Counted from the first letter of the stretch, positions 1 through 9,054 are shown. The stretch is 64,000 nucleotides of DNA from Lachnospiraceae bacterium (GCA_029219245.1 JAQXTA010000008.1:30004-94003), one strand, 5' to 3'. The notes: generated from the sequence alone by a model not told the origin. Program-made: numbers and translations.

Positions 1-917
1 GCTACAGCAATCGCATCAAATCCTGTATTACTTAATACTCTGGGCTGAATGGATGCATAATATCCCAAATAATAGGTTACACCTGCTAATCCTGCAAAAC
101 CGCCGGAAAGCATCATGGCAACCACTCTTGTCCTTCCTACCCTGATTCCGGCATACTCTGCAGCTTTTATACTGCTTCCGACTGCTTTAATTTCAAATCC
201 AAGGGTTGTCTTATTAAGCAAAACTGCAGTCACTGCAATACCAAGCAGCGCAATCAGTATTCCTAACGGAATATTCATCTTATAGTTTCCAATTACTACA
301 TCTACTAATGTCAACCTGCTGGCATCTCCAACGCTTTTAGATTGCCTGGAAACCGGATCTACAAAAAAGGTATTAATAAAGAAACTTACGATATACTGAA
401 TAATATAGTTAAACATAATCGTAGACACGACTTCATTAATATTAAACTTATGCTTCAAATACCCAACAAGGGCTCCTGCCAAAGCTCCAACCACAAATCC
501 AATCACAACTACCATAGGCTTTGCAAGGACAGCCGTCAGATCAGAATAGCCAACCAGAATGGATGCTGTAAATCCTGCAGCAAGCATCTGTCCTGACACC
601 CCAATATTGAAAAGTCCTGCTTTCATAGCAATTAACACCGATAAAGAAGCAAAAAGCATCGGTGTAAGTGCATCCAGGAAACTGGTAAAATCCGTAATCA
701 TGCCTTTGTAACCTGCATAAGATGCTTTTGGTGCCAGACCTGACCCTTGCAATAAATTATAATATGCATAAAAAGGATTTTTTCCTAATAGTGCAATCAC
801 TACCACACCTGCAATCAGACTTAACAGGATTGAGAATATAGGAATCATGTATTTTTGTCTTTTTTCATGACCTAATGTTTGTAAAACCACCTCTTTAAAG
901 ATACTTTTATTCTTCAC
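1..917 (-). CDS. ABC transporter permease, nucleoside/BMP-type importer (partial, C-terminus beyond window)
   Basis: This open frame runs off the left edge, so the ORF track does not list it. Translating the minus strand from a GTG at 917 gives about 305 residues starting VKNKSIFKEVV. It is a very hydrophobic protein with several membrane segments. Stretches such as AMKAGLFNIGVSGQML and FNINEVVSTIMFNYI are typical of the BPD_transp_2 permeases (YufP/NupB type) that work with BMP-family binding proteins. The GTG overlaps the end of the ATPase gene by 11 bases, which points to translational coupling. The predicted role is the membrane pore for nucleoside uptake. A second permease of the same family usually follows and would lie outside the window. 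Confidence 0.85.
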   Translation of the reverse strand, partial: MKNKSIFKEVVLQTLGHEKRQKYMIPIFSILLSLIAGVVVIALLGKNPFYAYYNLLQGSGLAPKASYAGYKGMITDFTSFLDALTPMLFASLSVLIAMKAGLFNIGVSGQMLAAGFTASILVGYSDLTAVLAKPMVVVIGFVVGALAGALVGYLKHKFNINEVVSTIMFNYIIQYIVSFFINTFFVDPVSRQSKSVGDASRLTLVDVVIGNYKMNIPLGILIALLGIAVTAVLLNKTTLGFEIKAVGSSIKAAEYAGIRVGRTRVVAMMLSGGFAGLAGVTYYLGYYASIQPRVLSNTGFDAIAV

Positions 918-2445
918 GACATCCTACCCCCATCATAAATTCTCCCACCTGACCGGGAGTCAGTGTTCTGGCATCGGCTATTTTCTGGATTTCCCCGTTA
1001 TAAATAACACCGATTGTATCAGCAAGGTTCATAACCTCATCAAGCTCCAGTGATATTAACAGAATCGCTTTTCCCCTGTCACGTTCGCCAATAATCTGTT
1101 TATGAATATTTTCAATGGCACCGATATCCAGTCCTCTTGTGGGCTGAACAAAGATAATCAGGGAAGAATCCAATTCTATTTCTCTGGCAATGATAGACTT
1201 CTGCTGATTTCCTCCACTCATAGAACGAACAATCGTAGCATTTCCCTGTCCGCTTCGAATATCGTATTTTTCAATCAGACGTTCTCCGTATTCTGCAAAC
1301 TTTTCTTCTCTGATCATGCCTTTGGAGGAAAATGGTTCCTCAAAATAGTTCTTCAATACCAGATTATCAGAAAGTGAAAAATCCATAACAAGTCCTACAT
1401 TTTGTCTGTCCTCCGGAATATAAGCAAGACCTTCCAGATTTCTTTTACGGATAGCATCGTTTGTAATATCAACACCATTCAATGTAATATACCCACTGCT
1501 TACCTTCATAAGCCCGGCAATTGCATCCGCAATCTCTATCTGCCCATTTCCCGATACACCGGCAAGCACAAAAATCTCACCCTTATGAATAGAAAAACTT
1601 ACATCCTTTACCACTTCATATTTATCCTGATTTTTTACGGTAAGATGTTCTACTTTCAGAACTTCTTCGCCAAATTTCGGCTCTGTTTTTTCTACTGTAA
1701 AGTTAACCTCTCTCCCTACCATAAGGTTCGCCATTTTTTTCGTATTCGTGGTGGCTACATCCAGTACATCTATCAGCTTTCCTCTGCACAAAATGGCACA
1801 ACGGTCTGCAATCTTCTTAATTTCCTCCAGCTTATGCGTAATCAGAATAATCGTCTTACCATCATCCCGAAGTCCTTTGATAATGTCCAGTAAAAAATCT
1901 ATCTCCTGCGGTGTCAGTACTGCGGTCGGTTCATCAAAAATCAAAATTTCCGCTTCCCGATACAGCATCTTCAGAATTTCAACCCTCTGCTGCATGGAGA
2001 CATTTACATCTTCAATCACTTTCGTTGGGTCAACTTCCAAACCAAACTTTTGAGATAATTCCAAGATTTCCTTATTCGCCTTCTTTAAATCAACCGCCTT
2101 CAGAAATCCAAATGTTTTCTTTACCGGTTCCATGCCCAAAATAATATTTTCGGCAATCGTATAATTACTGACCAGCTTAAAATGCTGATGCACCATGCCG
2201 ATATTTAACTTCGTAGCATGATTGGGAGATTGAATTTTAACCTTCTCGCCCCGGATAATAATCTCACCCTCATCAGGCTCATACATGCCAAAAAGCATAC
2301 TCATGAGTGTAGATTTTCCCGCTCCGTTTTCTCCTAGCAGCGCATATATCTCCCCTTTTTTTATCCGGATGGAAATATCATCATTTGCCACAATACCTGG
2401 AAAACGCTTTGTGATATGATTCATTTCAATAATGTAATCAGACAT
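907..2445 (-). CDS. ABC transporter ATP-binding protein, nucleoside/sugar type (two nucleotide-binding domains)
   Basis: The 512-residue protein has two fused ABC domains, as in NupA/YufO and the ribose-type ATPases. Domain 1 has a Walker A (GENGAGKST, about residues 38-46), a Walker B (ILIFDEPTAVLTP) and a weak signature (VSMQQ). Domain 2 keeps a clear signature (MSGGNQQ), but its Walker A is degenerate (GVSGNGQIEI) and the catalytic Glu after Walker B is replaced (FVQPTRGLD). That asymmetry is normal in this family and means that one composite site hydrolyses ATP. It is the motor of a cytoplasmic-membrane importer with the lipoprotein upstream and the permease downstream. A hairpin terminator separates it from the lipoprotein gene, so it is probably expressed at a lower level. 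Confidence 0.92.
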   Translation of the reverse strand: MSDYIIEMNHITKRFPGIVANDDISIRIKKGEIYALLGENGAGKSTLMSMLFGMYEPDEGEIIIRGEKVKIQSPNHATKLNIGMVHQHFKLVSNYTIAENIILGMEPVKKTFGFLKAVDLKKANKEILELSQKFGLEVDPTKVIEDVNVSMQQRVEILKMLYREAEILIFDEPTAVLTPQEIDFLLDIIKGLRDDGKTIILITHKLEEIKKIADRCAILCRGKLIDVLDVATTNTKKMANLMVGREVNFTVEKTEPKFGEEVLKVEHLTVKNQDKYEVVKDVSFSIHKGEIFVLAGVSGNGQIEIADAIAGLMKVSSGYITLNGVDITNDAIRKRNLEGLAYIPEDRQNVGLVMDFSLSDNLVLKNYFEEPFSSKGMIREEKFAEYGERLIEKYDIRSGQGNATIVRSMSGGNQQKSIIAREIELDSSLIIFVQPTRGLDIGAIENIHKQIIGERDRGKAILLISLELDEVMNLADTIGVIYNGEIQKIADARTLTPGQVGEFMMGVGCREE

Positions 2446-2529
2446 GTAAATCCTCCTGCATACTGTATATCCTGCCAGTTTCGTTATATTAATACTTTAT
2501 TATTATAACGAAAAAGAGCAAAAAGAAAA

Positions 2530-2569
2530 AGGCTGTAAAGAAATTTTTTGTATCTTTTCTTTACAGCCT
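2530..2569 (-). terminator. Intra-operon rho-independent terminator after the BMP lipoprotein gene
   Basis: On the minus strand a perfect 14-base stem (AGGCTGTAAAGAAA / TTTCTTTACAGCCT) with a 12-base loop is followed by TTTTTCTTTTT. It lies between the binding-protein gene and the ATPase gene of the same importer, where partial read-through would give excess binding protein over transporter. Confidence 0.75.
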
Positions 2570-2631
2570 CGTAACTTTTGTAATTTCTTATAAATTCATT
2601 ATTTCTTTACATGCATTCTCAGAACATAATT

Positions 2632-3864
2632 CTACCATGTAAAGTCTTCCGGTGTAATTCCGTTAAAGTTAGCCGCCGGTACAATTACCCCGGATTTAAC
2701 CAATTCATATGCTGCATCAATTTTCTCAATGGATTCAGCGCTCAACTGGCATCTTCCTTCTTCACTTACATAACCGGTAGAATCAGTATCTGCCTGAAGG
2801 GTTACATTACCACCTTTGAAAGAACCATCAGCAATAGAATTCAAAGCTCTCTCTACATTAAGATGCATAACCTTCAAAGCAGAGGTAAGAACGACATTGC
2901 TGTCTCCATTTGCACCATCGTCATACTGGTCAACATCACAACCGATGAATTTAACACCTTCTGCTTCTTTTACAGCTGTCAGCGTACCATTTCCGGATGC
3001 ACCTGCTGCAACAAATATAACATCAACACCTTCTGCAATAAGTGCATTACCTACAACCTTACCGGTTGCTTCATCTGCAAAAGAACCAACGTAGTTACCG
3101 CCTACATCTGCACCGGTAACATCTGTTCCTGCATAAGAAGGAAGTTCAACAATTTCTACCTCTTTACCTTCTGTTTCGTTCACATATTTCACACCACATT
3201 CAAAACCATACTGGTAGTTGACATTGGAAGGATATGCAATACCATTTACAACAGCAACTTTGTTTGTTGTTGTTTCAAGTGCAGCTGCCATACCTGCAAA
3301 GAAACCGGACTCCTGCTCTGCGAAGCACATAGCATATATGTTGTCCACTTCTATGGTGTTGCCTTCTGCATCGGATGGGAAAGAATCCACAAGTACGAAT
3401 TTAACATCCGGGTTTTCCTGTGCAATGGTTGCAATACCTGCAAACTGAAATCCACAGCAAACAATGACATCATAGTCTGCTACAATATCAGCAACTGCCT
3501 GAACAGCGGCTGCTGTATCGCCGGTTGTTTCCTGTACCGGTGTTACGGTAGAGTCAGGATTTGCTTCGATGAAGCTCAAAATACCATTGTAGTTATCTTC
3601 ATTAAAAGATCCGTCATCTACACCGGATGGACTGCTGACAATCGCAATCTTTAATGCTGCTCCTGCAGCATCTTCTGTTGTTTCTTCTGTTGTTTCTTCT
3701 GTTGCTGTATCTTCCTCTGTTGCTGTTTCCTCTGCTGCTGCATCGGTTGTTTCCTCTGCCTGCTCTGTTTCTGTATTCTCAGCAGTTTCTGCGCTGTTAC
3801 CACAGCCTGCCAGAGAAAATACCATAGCAGATGCAAGAACAAGTGCTAAAAGTTTCTTTTTCAT
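2632..3864 (-). CDS. BMP-family substrate-binding lipoprotein (nucleoside importer)
   Basis: The 410-residue protein starts with a lipoprotein signal peptide and a lipobox (SLAGC, Cys at about 21). A roughly 45-residue Glu/Thr/Ala-rich linker follows, then a BMP/PnrA-like domain from about residue 70. Motifs such as SSPSGVDDGSFNEDNYNG, VIVCCGFQF and VDVIFVAAGASGNG match the Med/BMP family, which captures purine nucleosides outside the membrane and hands them to the ABC importer. The gene is followed by the ATPase and permease genes and has its own promoter. The acidic linker is low complexity and generates a spurious 63-aa shadow ORF. The substrate is inferred from the family; related proteins can bind other small molecules. 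Confidence 0.9.
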   Translation of the reverse strand: MKKKLLALVLASAMVFSLAGCGNSAETAENTETEQAEETTDAAAEETATEEDTATEETTEETTEDAAGAALKIAIVSSPSGVDDGSFNEDNYNGILSFIEANPDSTVTPVQETTGDTAAAVQAVADIVADYDVIVCCGFQFAGIATIAQENPDVKFVLVDSFPSDAEGNTIEVDNIYAMCFAEQESGFFAGMAAALETTTNKVAVVNGIAYPSNVNYQYGFECGVKYVNETEGKEVEIVELPSYAGTDVTGADVGGNYVGSFADEATGKVVGNALIAEGVDVIFVAAGASGNGTLTAVKEAEGVKFIGCDVDQYDDGANGDSNVVLTSALKVMHLNVERALNSIADGSFKGGNVTLQADTDSTGYVSEEGRCQLSAESIEKIDAAYELVKSGVIVPAANFNGITPEDFTW

Positions 3865-3909
3865 AATCTTCTCCTCCTGATTATTGAATTGTTCTTCTGT
3901 TGCACTGAT

Positions 3910-3938
3910 ATATTAGCATTGTGCATCAAAAATTTCAA
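3910..3938 (-). promoter_or_regulatory. Sigma-A promoter of the BMP importer operon
   Basis: On the minus strand TTGAAA and TAATAT are separated by 17 bases, with TGC directly before the -10 (extended -10). It lies about 45 bases before the lipoprotein start, which has a GGAGGAG ribosome site. Confidence 0.7.
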
Positions 3939-3974
3939 GTTAAATCTATTTACCAAAATTTTTTAAAATTTACC

Positions 3975-3992
3975 GGAGATTAAAGAATCTCC
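3975..3992 (-). terminator. Possible terminator overlapping the end of the C39-like gene
   Basis: A 7-base perfect stem (GGAGATT / AATCTCC) encloses the stop codon of the upstream gene. The downstream tract is A/T-rich but not a clean U-run, so termination is uncertain. Confidence 0.4.
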
Positions 3993-4645
3993 AGATATCC
4001 TATTACTTTCGTTAAATCGAATGTTTTCAAAATCCCCAGATTCGGATCATAATAATTACCATCAAACCCTACCAGATAATGACTGTATCTTCCCATCTTT
4101 TCCATAATAATACAGCAATGTGGCAGTTTTACCTCCTTACCTAGCGTATACACAATCTTATCCGCATGACGAATACCAAGGTATTCCAAAGTACCAATCA
4201 TCTTGCCCATATTTGCCTGCCACTCACGACATTTCATAATGTCACTTGCTTCATCCAGCGTTGTTCCGGCAAGCATTGCAATACATGCCTGTCCGCAAAG
4301 TCCATCCCATGGCTGTGTAACCAAATCGATACTGTCTATCTTACGAATGGGATTTTCTATTGTGTATGGGCTGTCATTGCTTACCACAGCCGCATTTCCT
4401 ACGATTTCAATGGATATCAGATATTTTTTACCAAGCTCTACCCGGGACAGCGTACTATCATCAACCGGAATATCATAATATCCTTGACCTTTTGGTAACA
4501 GATTACAAGTAAAACATACATCATCAAAGCATACTCTTACCGGTGCATCACCGATTTTCTCACATACTTCCCATACATTAAATGGAACTGCAATGGAATT
4601 TTCATTTTCTCTAAATTCTACGGTTCCCTCAAATTCGTATTTCAC
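3980..4645 (-). CDS. DUF1905-like / peptidase C39-like fusion protein
   Basis: The ORF track starts this gene at a TTG (4660) that lies inside the ribosome site GGGAGG. The likely start is the GTG at 4645, seven bases after GGGAGG, giving 221 residues beginning VKYEFEGTVEF. The first 80 or so residues resemble DUF1905, a small beta domain often found with YdeI-like proteins. The second half looks like a papain-like C39 peptidase: Cys at about 117 in GLCGQAC, then a His in YSHYLVGFDG and an Asp in YYDPN. No signal peptide is visible, so a cytoplasmic location is likely. It has its own promoter. The substrate is unknown. Domain calls are by eye; the peptidase-like half is the more secure. Confidence 0.65.
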   Translation of the reverse strand: MKYEFEGTVEFRENENSIAVPFNVWEVCEKIGDAPVRVCFDDVCFTCNLLPKGQGYYDIPVDDSTLSRVELGKKYLISIEIVGNAAVVSNDSPYTIENPIRKIDSIDLVTQPWDGLCGQACIAMLAGTTLDEASDIMKCREWQANMGKMIGTLEYLGIRHADKIVYTLGKEVKLPHCCIIMEKMGRYSHYLVGFDGNYYDPNLGILKTFDLTKVIGYLEIL

Positions 4646-4708
4646 ACACATACCTCCCAAACTTTTTTTGCCTTCTCATTTCTATGTATTAAAAATACAG
4701 ACAGGTGT

Positions 4709-4737
4709 ATTTTAACATGATACTGCTTTCCCGACAA
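4709..4737 (-). promoter_or_regulatory. Sigma-A promoter of the DUF1905/C39-like gene
   Basis: On the minus strand TTGTCG and TAAAAT are 17 bases apart, with TG one base before the -10. It lies between the AraC gene and the C39-like gene. Confidence 0.55.
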
Positions 4738-4775
4738 CCATTGTATCTCATTTAAAACATAGAATCTTGGTTTGT

Positions 4776-5630
4776 TCAGCCTTTTACCATGGATGGCGCT
4801 ATCCCGATAATGTCCTTAAACCTTCTGGCAAAAGTAGAGTAATCGGAAAAGCCACATTCATAACACACTTTAGATGCCTGTTCACCCGTCATGATTCTCC
4901 TTTTTGCTTCCAGAATCCTCTTTTCATTGATGTACTGGTGAATGGAATAACCTGTTGCCTCTTTAAACTGCCGCATAAGATAATAACGACTGATATAAAA
5001 CTTTTCTGCAAGCAGATCAATACTTATTTCTTCCGTTAGGTGTTCCTGTATATAAGAAATTACATCTACTATTTTCTCATGATAAGAAGCTGTTGTGATA
5101 AATGCCTTCGGCTGTGCCATACATGCCCGGTTAAACAAAACCATAAATTCTAAGAATGCCGCTTCCAGCATTTTATCACTTAAAAACTCCTGCTCCTGCT
5201 CTGTTTCCCTCTCCATCCGCATCAGACAGGACAACAACTTTTCATAACTGCCCGGTGCAAAGTGAACTACGCTGTTACGGTTCTGCCTTGCAATTTCAAA
5301 GCATTTCTTCATACACTCCATCCGGTTGTTTTCCTGCTCCATAAATTCTTCCGACAAATAAATAATATACCTGTCATAAGGCATATCTGTGGCTATCTCC
5401 GGTTTATGAATTGCATTATAATCCACCAGCACAAAGTCATGTGGTTTCAGCTTGTAGCTTTTTCCTTCGATTTTATATTGAACATTACCATCCACAAAAT
5501 AAATGATTTTGTAAAAATCATGGTAATGAAAATCGAATTCCTTTTGCACGCAGTCTTTGATATGGAAAAGTTTAAAGGATTCCGTCAAAAATCCTGTCTT
5601 TTCATATTGTTCCAGGCTTTTTTCTTCCAT
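4776..5630 (-). CDS. AraC-family transcriptional regulator
   Basis: The start is placed at the ATG at 5630 (MEEKSLEQ), which follows GGAGG by four bases. The listed start at 5657 overlaps the previous stop but has no ribosome site. The protein of about 284 residues has an N-terminal cupin sensor domain (FDFHYHDFYKIIYFVDG, KLKPHDFVLV) and a C-terminal pair of helix-turn-helix motifs (IDLLAEKFYISRYYLMRQFKEATG, CGFSDYSTFARRFKDIIG). Such proteins sense a small ligand and act on nearby or metabolic promoters. It is the last gene of a YitT - GH25 lysozyme - AraC series, so it may control that operon or an unlinked target. The ligand is not evident. Confidence 0.9.
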   Translation of the reverse strand: MEEKSLEQYEKTGFLTESFKLFHIKDCVQKEFDFHYHDFYKIIYFVDGNVQYKIEGKSYKLKPHDFVLVDYNAIHKPEIATDMPYDRYIIYLSEEFMEQENNRMECMKKCFEIARQNRNSVVHFAPGSYEKLLSCLMRMERETEQEQEFLSDKMLEAAFLEFMVLFNRACMAQPKAFITTASYHEKIVDVISYIQEHLTEEISIDLLAEKFYISRYYLMRQFKEATGYSIHQYINEKRILEAKRRIMTGEQASKVCYECGFSDYSTFARRFKDIIGIAPSMVKG

Positions 5631-5653
5631 TTTTCCTCCATGGCCGGCCATAC

Positions 5654-6763
5654 TCATTCTCCGGAAAGGTCTTCAAAACTGATATTGATATCAACCTCTG
5701 TTTTAATACCGTCTACGCAACCTTTGTCCGTATACTGCCATATCTTAAAATCATATGGGAAATAGATTTCCGTATCATAATAAGCAATCCACTTATCATA
5801 TTCCTCTAACTGCTCCATATCCAGCATCATCGTAAAGGTTTTCAGGTTTCCATATATCATCGGTGTATAGCCTGCTTTTTTTATCATCTCGCAAAAGGCA
5901 ATGCAATACTCTGTTCTCTCTTCCATGGTCAAATCATTTGCACGCCCATTTTGATTGGCAACCTTCTCTACATCCAGAACAACCGGATAAGTAATATGAT
6001 ATGGTTCTATTGCATCCAGGACATATTTCGCTTCTTCTTCTGCTTCCTCCACACTGGTTGCCTGTGTAAAAAAATAAATTCCGACTGCCACATCATTCTT
6101 CAGTGCTCCGTTTATATTATCTTCAAAAGCTTCATCCGGCAAAATCTCACCCTTGGTGTAGCCACGAATACCAAGCCGGATAAAAGCATATTTAACATCA
6201 TCCTCAGCAACTGCTTCCCAATCAATATTCCCCTGATATTTGGATACATCAATCCCCTTATAAGAAATCAATTCTCCATTTTCATAATATTCGAGCATAT
6301 TTTCTTGTGTCTGCACAAAATTCTCTGCCTGATATGTATGTTTTTTCAGGCTGTCCTGAATTGGGAAGAACAAATATTGATTCGAATCCGCTACAATAAT
6401 GTCTTCCGGATAAAAATGCCGCAGAACATGGATAGTGCTTTCTCCTGCCTCAAGCATTTCCTTCATACCGGATAAAATCTCATCCTGTTTTGCTTCTGCC
6501 GCTTTTTTCGTCTGTTCGCTTAGCAGTGTATCTACTTCTTCCTGGGAATAATTCCTTTCCTGCGACGTCTGCATATCTGTCAGTTCTTTCATAACTTCTA
6601 TATTCTCCAACTGTACTGACCTATATTTCAATACAGCAACCAGACATATCGTAATAGCGCATAACGTTACAATACACATAATAATAGAACCAATCAATAC
6701 ACTGTTCTCATTTCTCCTGTATCTCTTTTTTCCTGTTTTCATCTGTCGTTTTTTATCCTGCAT
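5654..6763 (-). CDS. Membrane-anchored GH25 lysozyme (N-acetylmuramidase)
   Basis: The 369-residue protein has a basic N-terminus, one membrane segment (about residues 21-45), a charged linker of about 100 residues and a C-terminal GH25 domain from about residue 165. Family hallmarks are GIDVSKYQGNIDW, the acidic pair in YPVVLDVEKV, and IWQYTDKG near the end followed by EVDINISF. GH25 enzymes cleave the beta-1,4 bond after N-acetylmuramic acid in peptidoglycan. The anchor would keep the enzyme on the outer face of the membrane, unlike the secreted repeat-bearing GH25 at 53.8-55.1 kb. It sits 15 bases after the YitT gene and just before the AraC gene. Confidence 0.9.
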   Translation of the reverse strand: MQDKKRQMKTGKKRYRRNENSVLIGSIIMCIVTLCAITICLVAVLKYRSVQLENIEVMKELTDMQTSQERNYSQEEVDTLLSEQTKKAAEAKQDEILSGMKEMLEAGESTIHVLRHFYPEDIIVADSNQYLFFPIQDSLKKHTYQAENFVQTQENMLEYYENGELISYKGIDVSKYQGNIDWEAVAEDDVKYAFIRLGIRGYTKGEILPDEAFEDNINGALKNDVAVGIYFFTQATSVEEAEEEAKYVLDAIEPYHITYPVVLDVEKVANQNGRANDLTMEERTEYCIAFCEMIKKAGYTPMIYGNLKTFTMMLDMEQLEEYDKWIAYYDTEIYFPYDFKIWQYTDKGCVDGIKTEVDINISFEDLSGE

Positions 6764-6778
6764 AAAGACTCCTGTTCT

Positions 6779-7654
6779 CTAAATCCGTTCACTAAAATAA
6801 CTTTTGTATCCTTCTCCGAAAATTTCAGTTGCTCTTGTAATAATCATAAAAGCATCACTGTCTTCTTCTCTGACAATCTCTTCTACCTGCGGAGATTGCT
6901 GTTTTCTGACCGCGCACATCAGTACTTTTTTCTCCTTACCGCTGAACGCTCCCTGTCCTGCAATATGGGTGACACCGATTGCCAGTTCTTCTAACAGCCT
7001 GCCGGTAATTGCCTCTGAACTGTCACTGATGATATAAATCAGTTTTGCTTCATCCTTACCATATAAGACAATATCCATAACCGTCGATGTCATAATAACT
7101 GCAATCGCCGCATACAAAGCCGCATCAACATTCCGGAAAACAAACCCTGATATACTTACTATTATAACATCAGTAAAGAAATAAATCACTCCCGTCTTTA
7201 GATATGGCAGTTTTAAGCGAAGCCATTTTACAACGATATCCATACCTCCGGTTGTGGCACCATATTTCAAAATCAGGCCAATCGAAACTGCCGACAACAC
7301 ACCACCGGCAAGAGCTGCCAACAGTATATCATGGGTTGCTGCTCCAACCGGCGCTAAAATATTGGTAAAAATGGAAGTCAATGCAAGTGAATAGATTGTT
7401 GAAACCGTAAATTTGATGCCAAATTTCCAGATGGCAAATATTAAAATCGGAATATTCAGTAAAAAAATCAAAGTACCTGTTTCAATCGGTACCAATCGGC
7501 TGATAATAATGGCAATTCCTGTCACGCCACCCGGTGCCAGGTTGTTCGGGTCTGCAAACAGACTGATGGCAGCGGCATATCCAAGCGATGCTGCTGTAAT
7601 CACCAAGTATCTTTTTAATTCTTTTTTCCACCGCATTTTCTCTTTCTTTTCCAT
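6779..7654 (-). CDS. YitT family membrane protein (DUF161 + DUF2179)
   Basis: The true start is probably ATG 7654 (MEKKEKMRW), four bases after AAGGGAG. The longer frame in the track (7729) would run into a terminator hairpin. The protein of about 291 residues has five or six membrane segments (including YLVITAASLGYAAAISLF and GTLIFLLNIPILIFAIW) and a soluble C-terminal DUF2179 domain (KVLMCAVRKQQSPQVEEIVREEDSDAFMII). This family is widespread in Firmicutes and its biochemical role is not settled. The C-terminal domain resembles small ligand-sensing domains. The gene leads an apparent operon with the GH25 lysozyme and AraC genes. Confidence 0.88.
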   Translation of the reverse strand: MEKKEKMRWKKELKRYLVITAASLGYAAAISLFADPNNLAPGGVTGIAIIISRLVPIETGTLIFLLNIPILIFAIWKFGIKFTVSTIYSLALTSIFTNILAPVGAATHDILLAALAGGVLSAVSIGLILKYGATTGGMDIVVKWLRLKLPYLKTGVIYFFTDVIIVSISGFVFRNVDAALYAAIAVIMTSTVMDIVLYGKDEAKLIYIISDSSEAITGRLLEELAIGVTHIAGQGAFSGKEKKVLMCAVRKQQSPQVEEIVREEDSDAFMIITRATEIFGEGYKSYFSERI

Positions 7655-7711
7655 ATGACTCCCTTTTTCCTCTACTCTTTTTCCGTTTCTTCTTAATATC
7701 CGGTATCTGGC

Positions 7712-7745
7712 AAAAAATCCGCATACCATAGTATACGGATTTTTT
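7712..7745 (-). terminator. Rho-independent terminator after the threonine dehydratase gene
   Basis: A stem of about 14 bases (AAATCCGTATAC / GTATGCGGATTT with one wobble pair) and a four-base loop is flanked by A and T runs on the two sides, so it can also act in the other direction. It separates the dehydratase from the YitT operon. Confidence 0.75.
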
Positions 7746-7793
7746 ATCTGGAATATTTATTATAAAAAACTTTCTTTCTCTTCGGCTTCAGTA

Positions 7794-9017
7794 TTATATG
7801 CTTGCCCGAACCAGCTTGGGTTTATAATCATTTTCTTCCAACGCCTTAATAATCTGATTTTTATGCTCAGTACCATATGCTTCTAACGTAATACGAAGTT
7901 CCACAGCAGCATTCCGGTTGATGGATACAAACTGGTTATGCTCCAGCTTAATAACATTGCCGCTCTGCTTCGCAATCACATCTGCTACTCTGGATAATTC
8001 ACCCGGCTTATCCGGAAGCAGTACGGATACGGTAAAGATTCTGTCACGCATTACAAGTCCCTGCTGTACCACAGAAGACATTGTAATCACATCCATATTT
8101 CCTCCACTCAGAATCGATACAATTTTTTTGTTTTGCACATTCAGATGTTTCAATGCGGCTACGGTCAGCAAACCCGAATTTTCCACAATCATTTTATGAT
8201 TCTCTACCATATCAAGGAAAGCAACAACCAGTTCCTCATCCTCTACCGTAATGATATCATCCAGATTTTTGCTTACATATGGGAAAATAACACTTCCCGG
8301 TGTCTTAACGGCTGTACCGTCAGCAATCGTATTCACATGATCTAACGTAAGTACTTTTCCGGCCTTAACGGATTCCTGCATACAATTTGCTCCCGCAGGC
8401 TCCACGCCAATTACTTTGATTTTGGGATTTAGCAGCTTAGCAAGCGTAGAAACACCCGTTGCCAGACCACCGCCGCCAATCGGGACCAGAATATAATCCA
8501 CAAGCGGAAGCTCTTTGATAATCTCCATAGCGATGGTTCCCTGTCCGGTTGCTACGTCCAAATCATCAAACGGATGTACAAAAGTATACCCATGCTCCTC
8601 TGCCAGTTTATAAGCCTGTGCACAGGCCTCATCGTAGACATCGCCACACAAAACAACTTCTGCACCATAGCTCTTTGTCCGGTTCACCTTAATTAGTGGT
8701 GTCGTAGTCGGCATGACAATGGTTGCTTTCACGCCATAGCACTTTGCCGCATACGCTACTCCCTGTGCATGATTTCCGGCAGAAGCAGTAATCAGACCTT
8801 TCTGTCTTTCCTCTTCTTTCAGAGTGCTTAACTTATAGTAAGCGCCTCTCAATTTATAGGCTCCGGTAAACTGCATATTTTCCGGTTTCAGATATACCTT
8901 ATTATTGGTCTGTTTACTGAAATAATCACTATATACCAGCTTGGTTTCCAAGGTAACCTGCTTTACCACTTCACACGCTTCTTCAAATTTCTCCAATGTC
9001 AACTTTTTCTCTTCCAT
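7794..9017 (-). CDS. ilvA: Threonine ammonia-lyase (threonine dehydratase) with C-terminal ACT domain
   Basis: The 407-residue protein is a fold-type II PLP enzyme. The PLP lysine is about residue 55 in FTGAYKLRGAY, the phosphate-binding loop is PIGGGGLATG, and SAGNHAQGVAYA contacts the cofactor. It converts threonine to 2-oxobutyrate and ammonia. Residues from about 330 form one ACT-like regulatory domain (RIFTVSVLLPDKPGELSRVADVIAKQSGN). The length and single ACT domain match the shorter, YgeX/TdcB-like enzymes common in Clostridia rather than the 500-residue IlvA with two ACT-like domains. Whether it serves isoleucine synthesis or threonine breakdown cannot be read from context. It lies 37 bases after ftsY and may be co-transcribed with it. 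Confidence 0.9.
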   Translation of the reverse strand: MEEKKLTLEKFEEACEVVKQVTLETKLVYSDYFSKQTNNKVYLKPENMQFTGAYKLRGAYYKLSTLKEEERQKGLITASAGNHAQGVAYAAKCYGVKATIVMPTTTPLIKVNRTKSYGAEVVLCGDVYDEACAQAYKLAEEHGYTFVHPFDDLDVATGQGTIAMEIIKELPLVDYILVPIGGGGLATGVSTLAKLLNPKIKVIGVEPAGANCMQESVKAGKVLTLDHVNTIADGTAVKTPGSVIFPYVSKNLDDIITVEDEELVVAFLDMVENHKMIVENSGLLTVAALKHLNVQNKKIVSILSGGNMDVITMSSVVQQGLVMRDRIFTVSVLLPDKPGELSRVADVIAKQSGNVIKLEHNQFVSINRNAAVELRITLEAYGTEHKNQIIKALEENDYKPKLVRASI

Positions 9018-9054
9018 CTTTTCATGCCTCTGTTTCTTTTAAAATCTATTTCGG

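Noticed and set aside
2611-3654. 347-aa plus-strand ORF opposite the BMP lipoprotein gene
   Set aside because: Cys/Ile-rich translation without a known pattern; the minus strand encodes a clear BMP protein with promoter and ribosome site.
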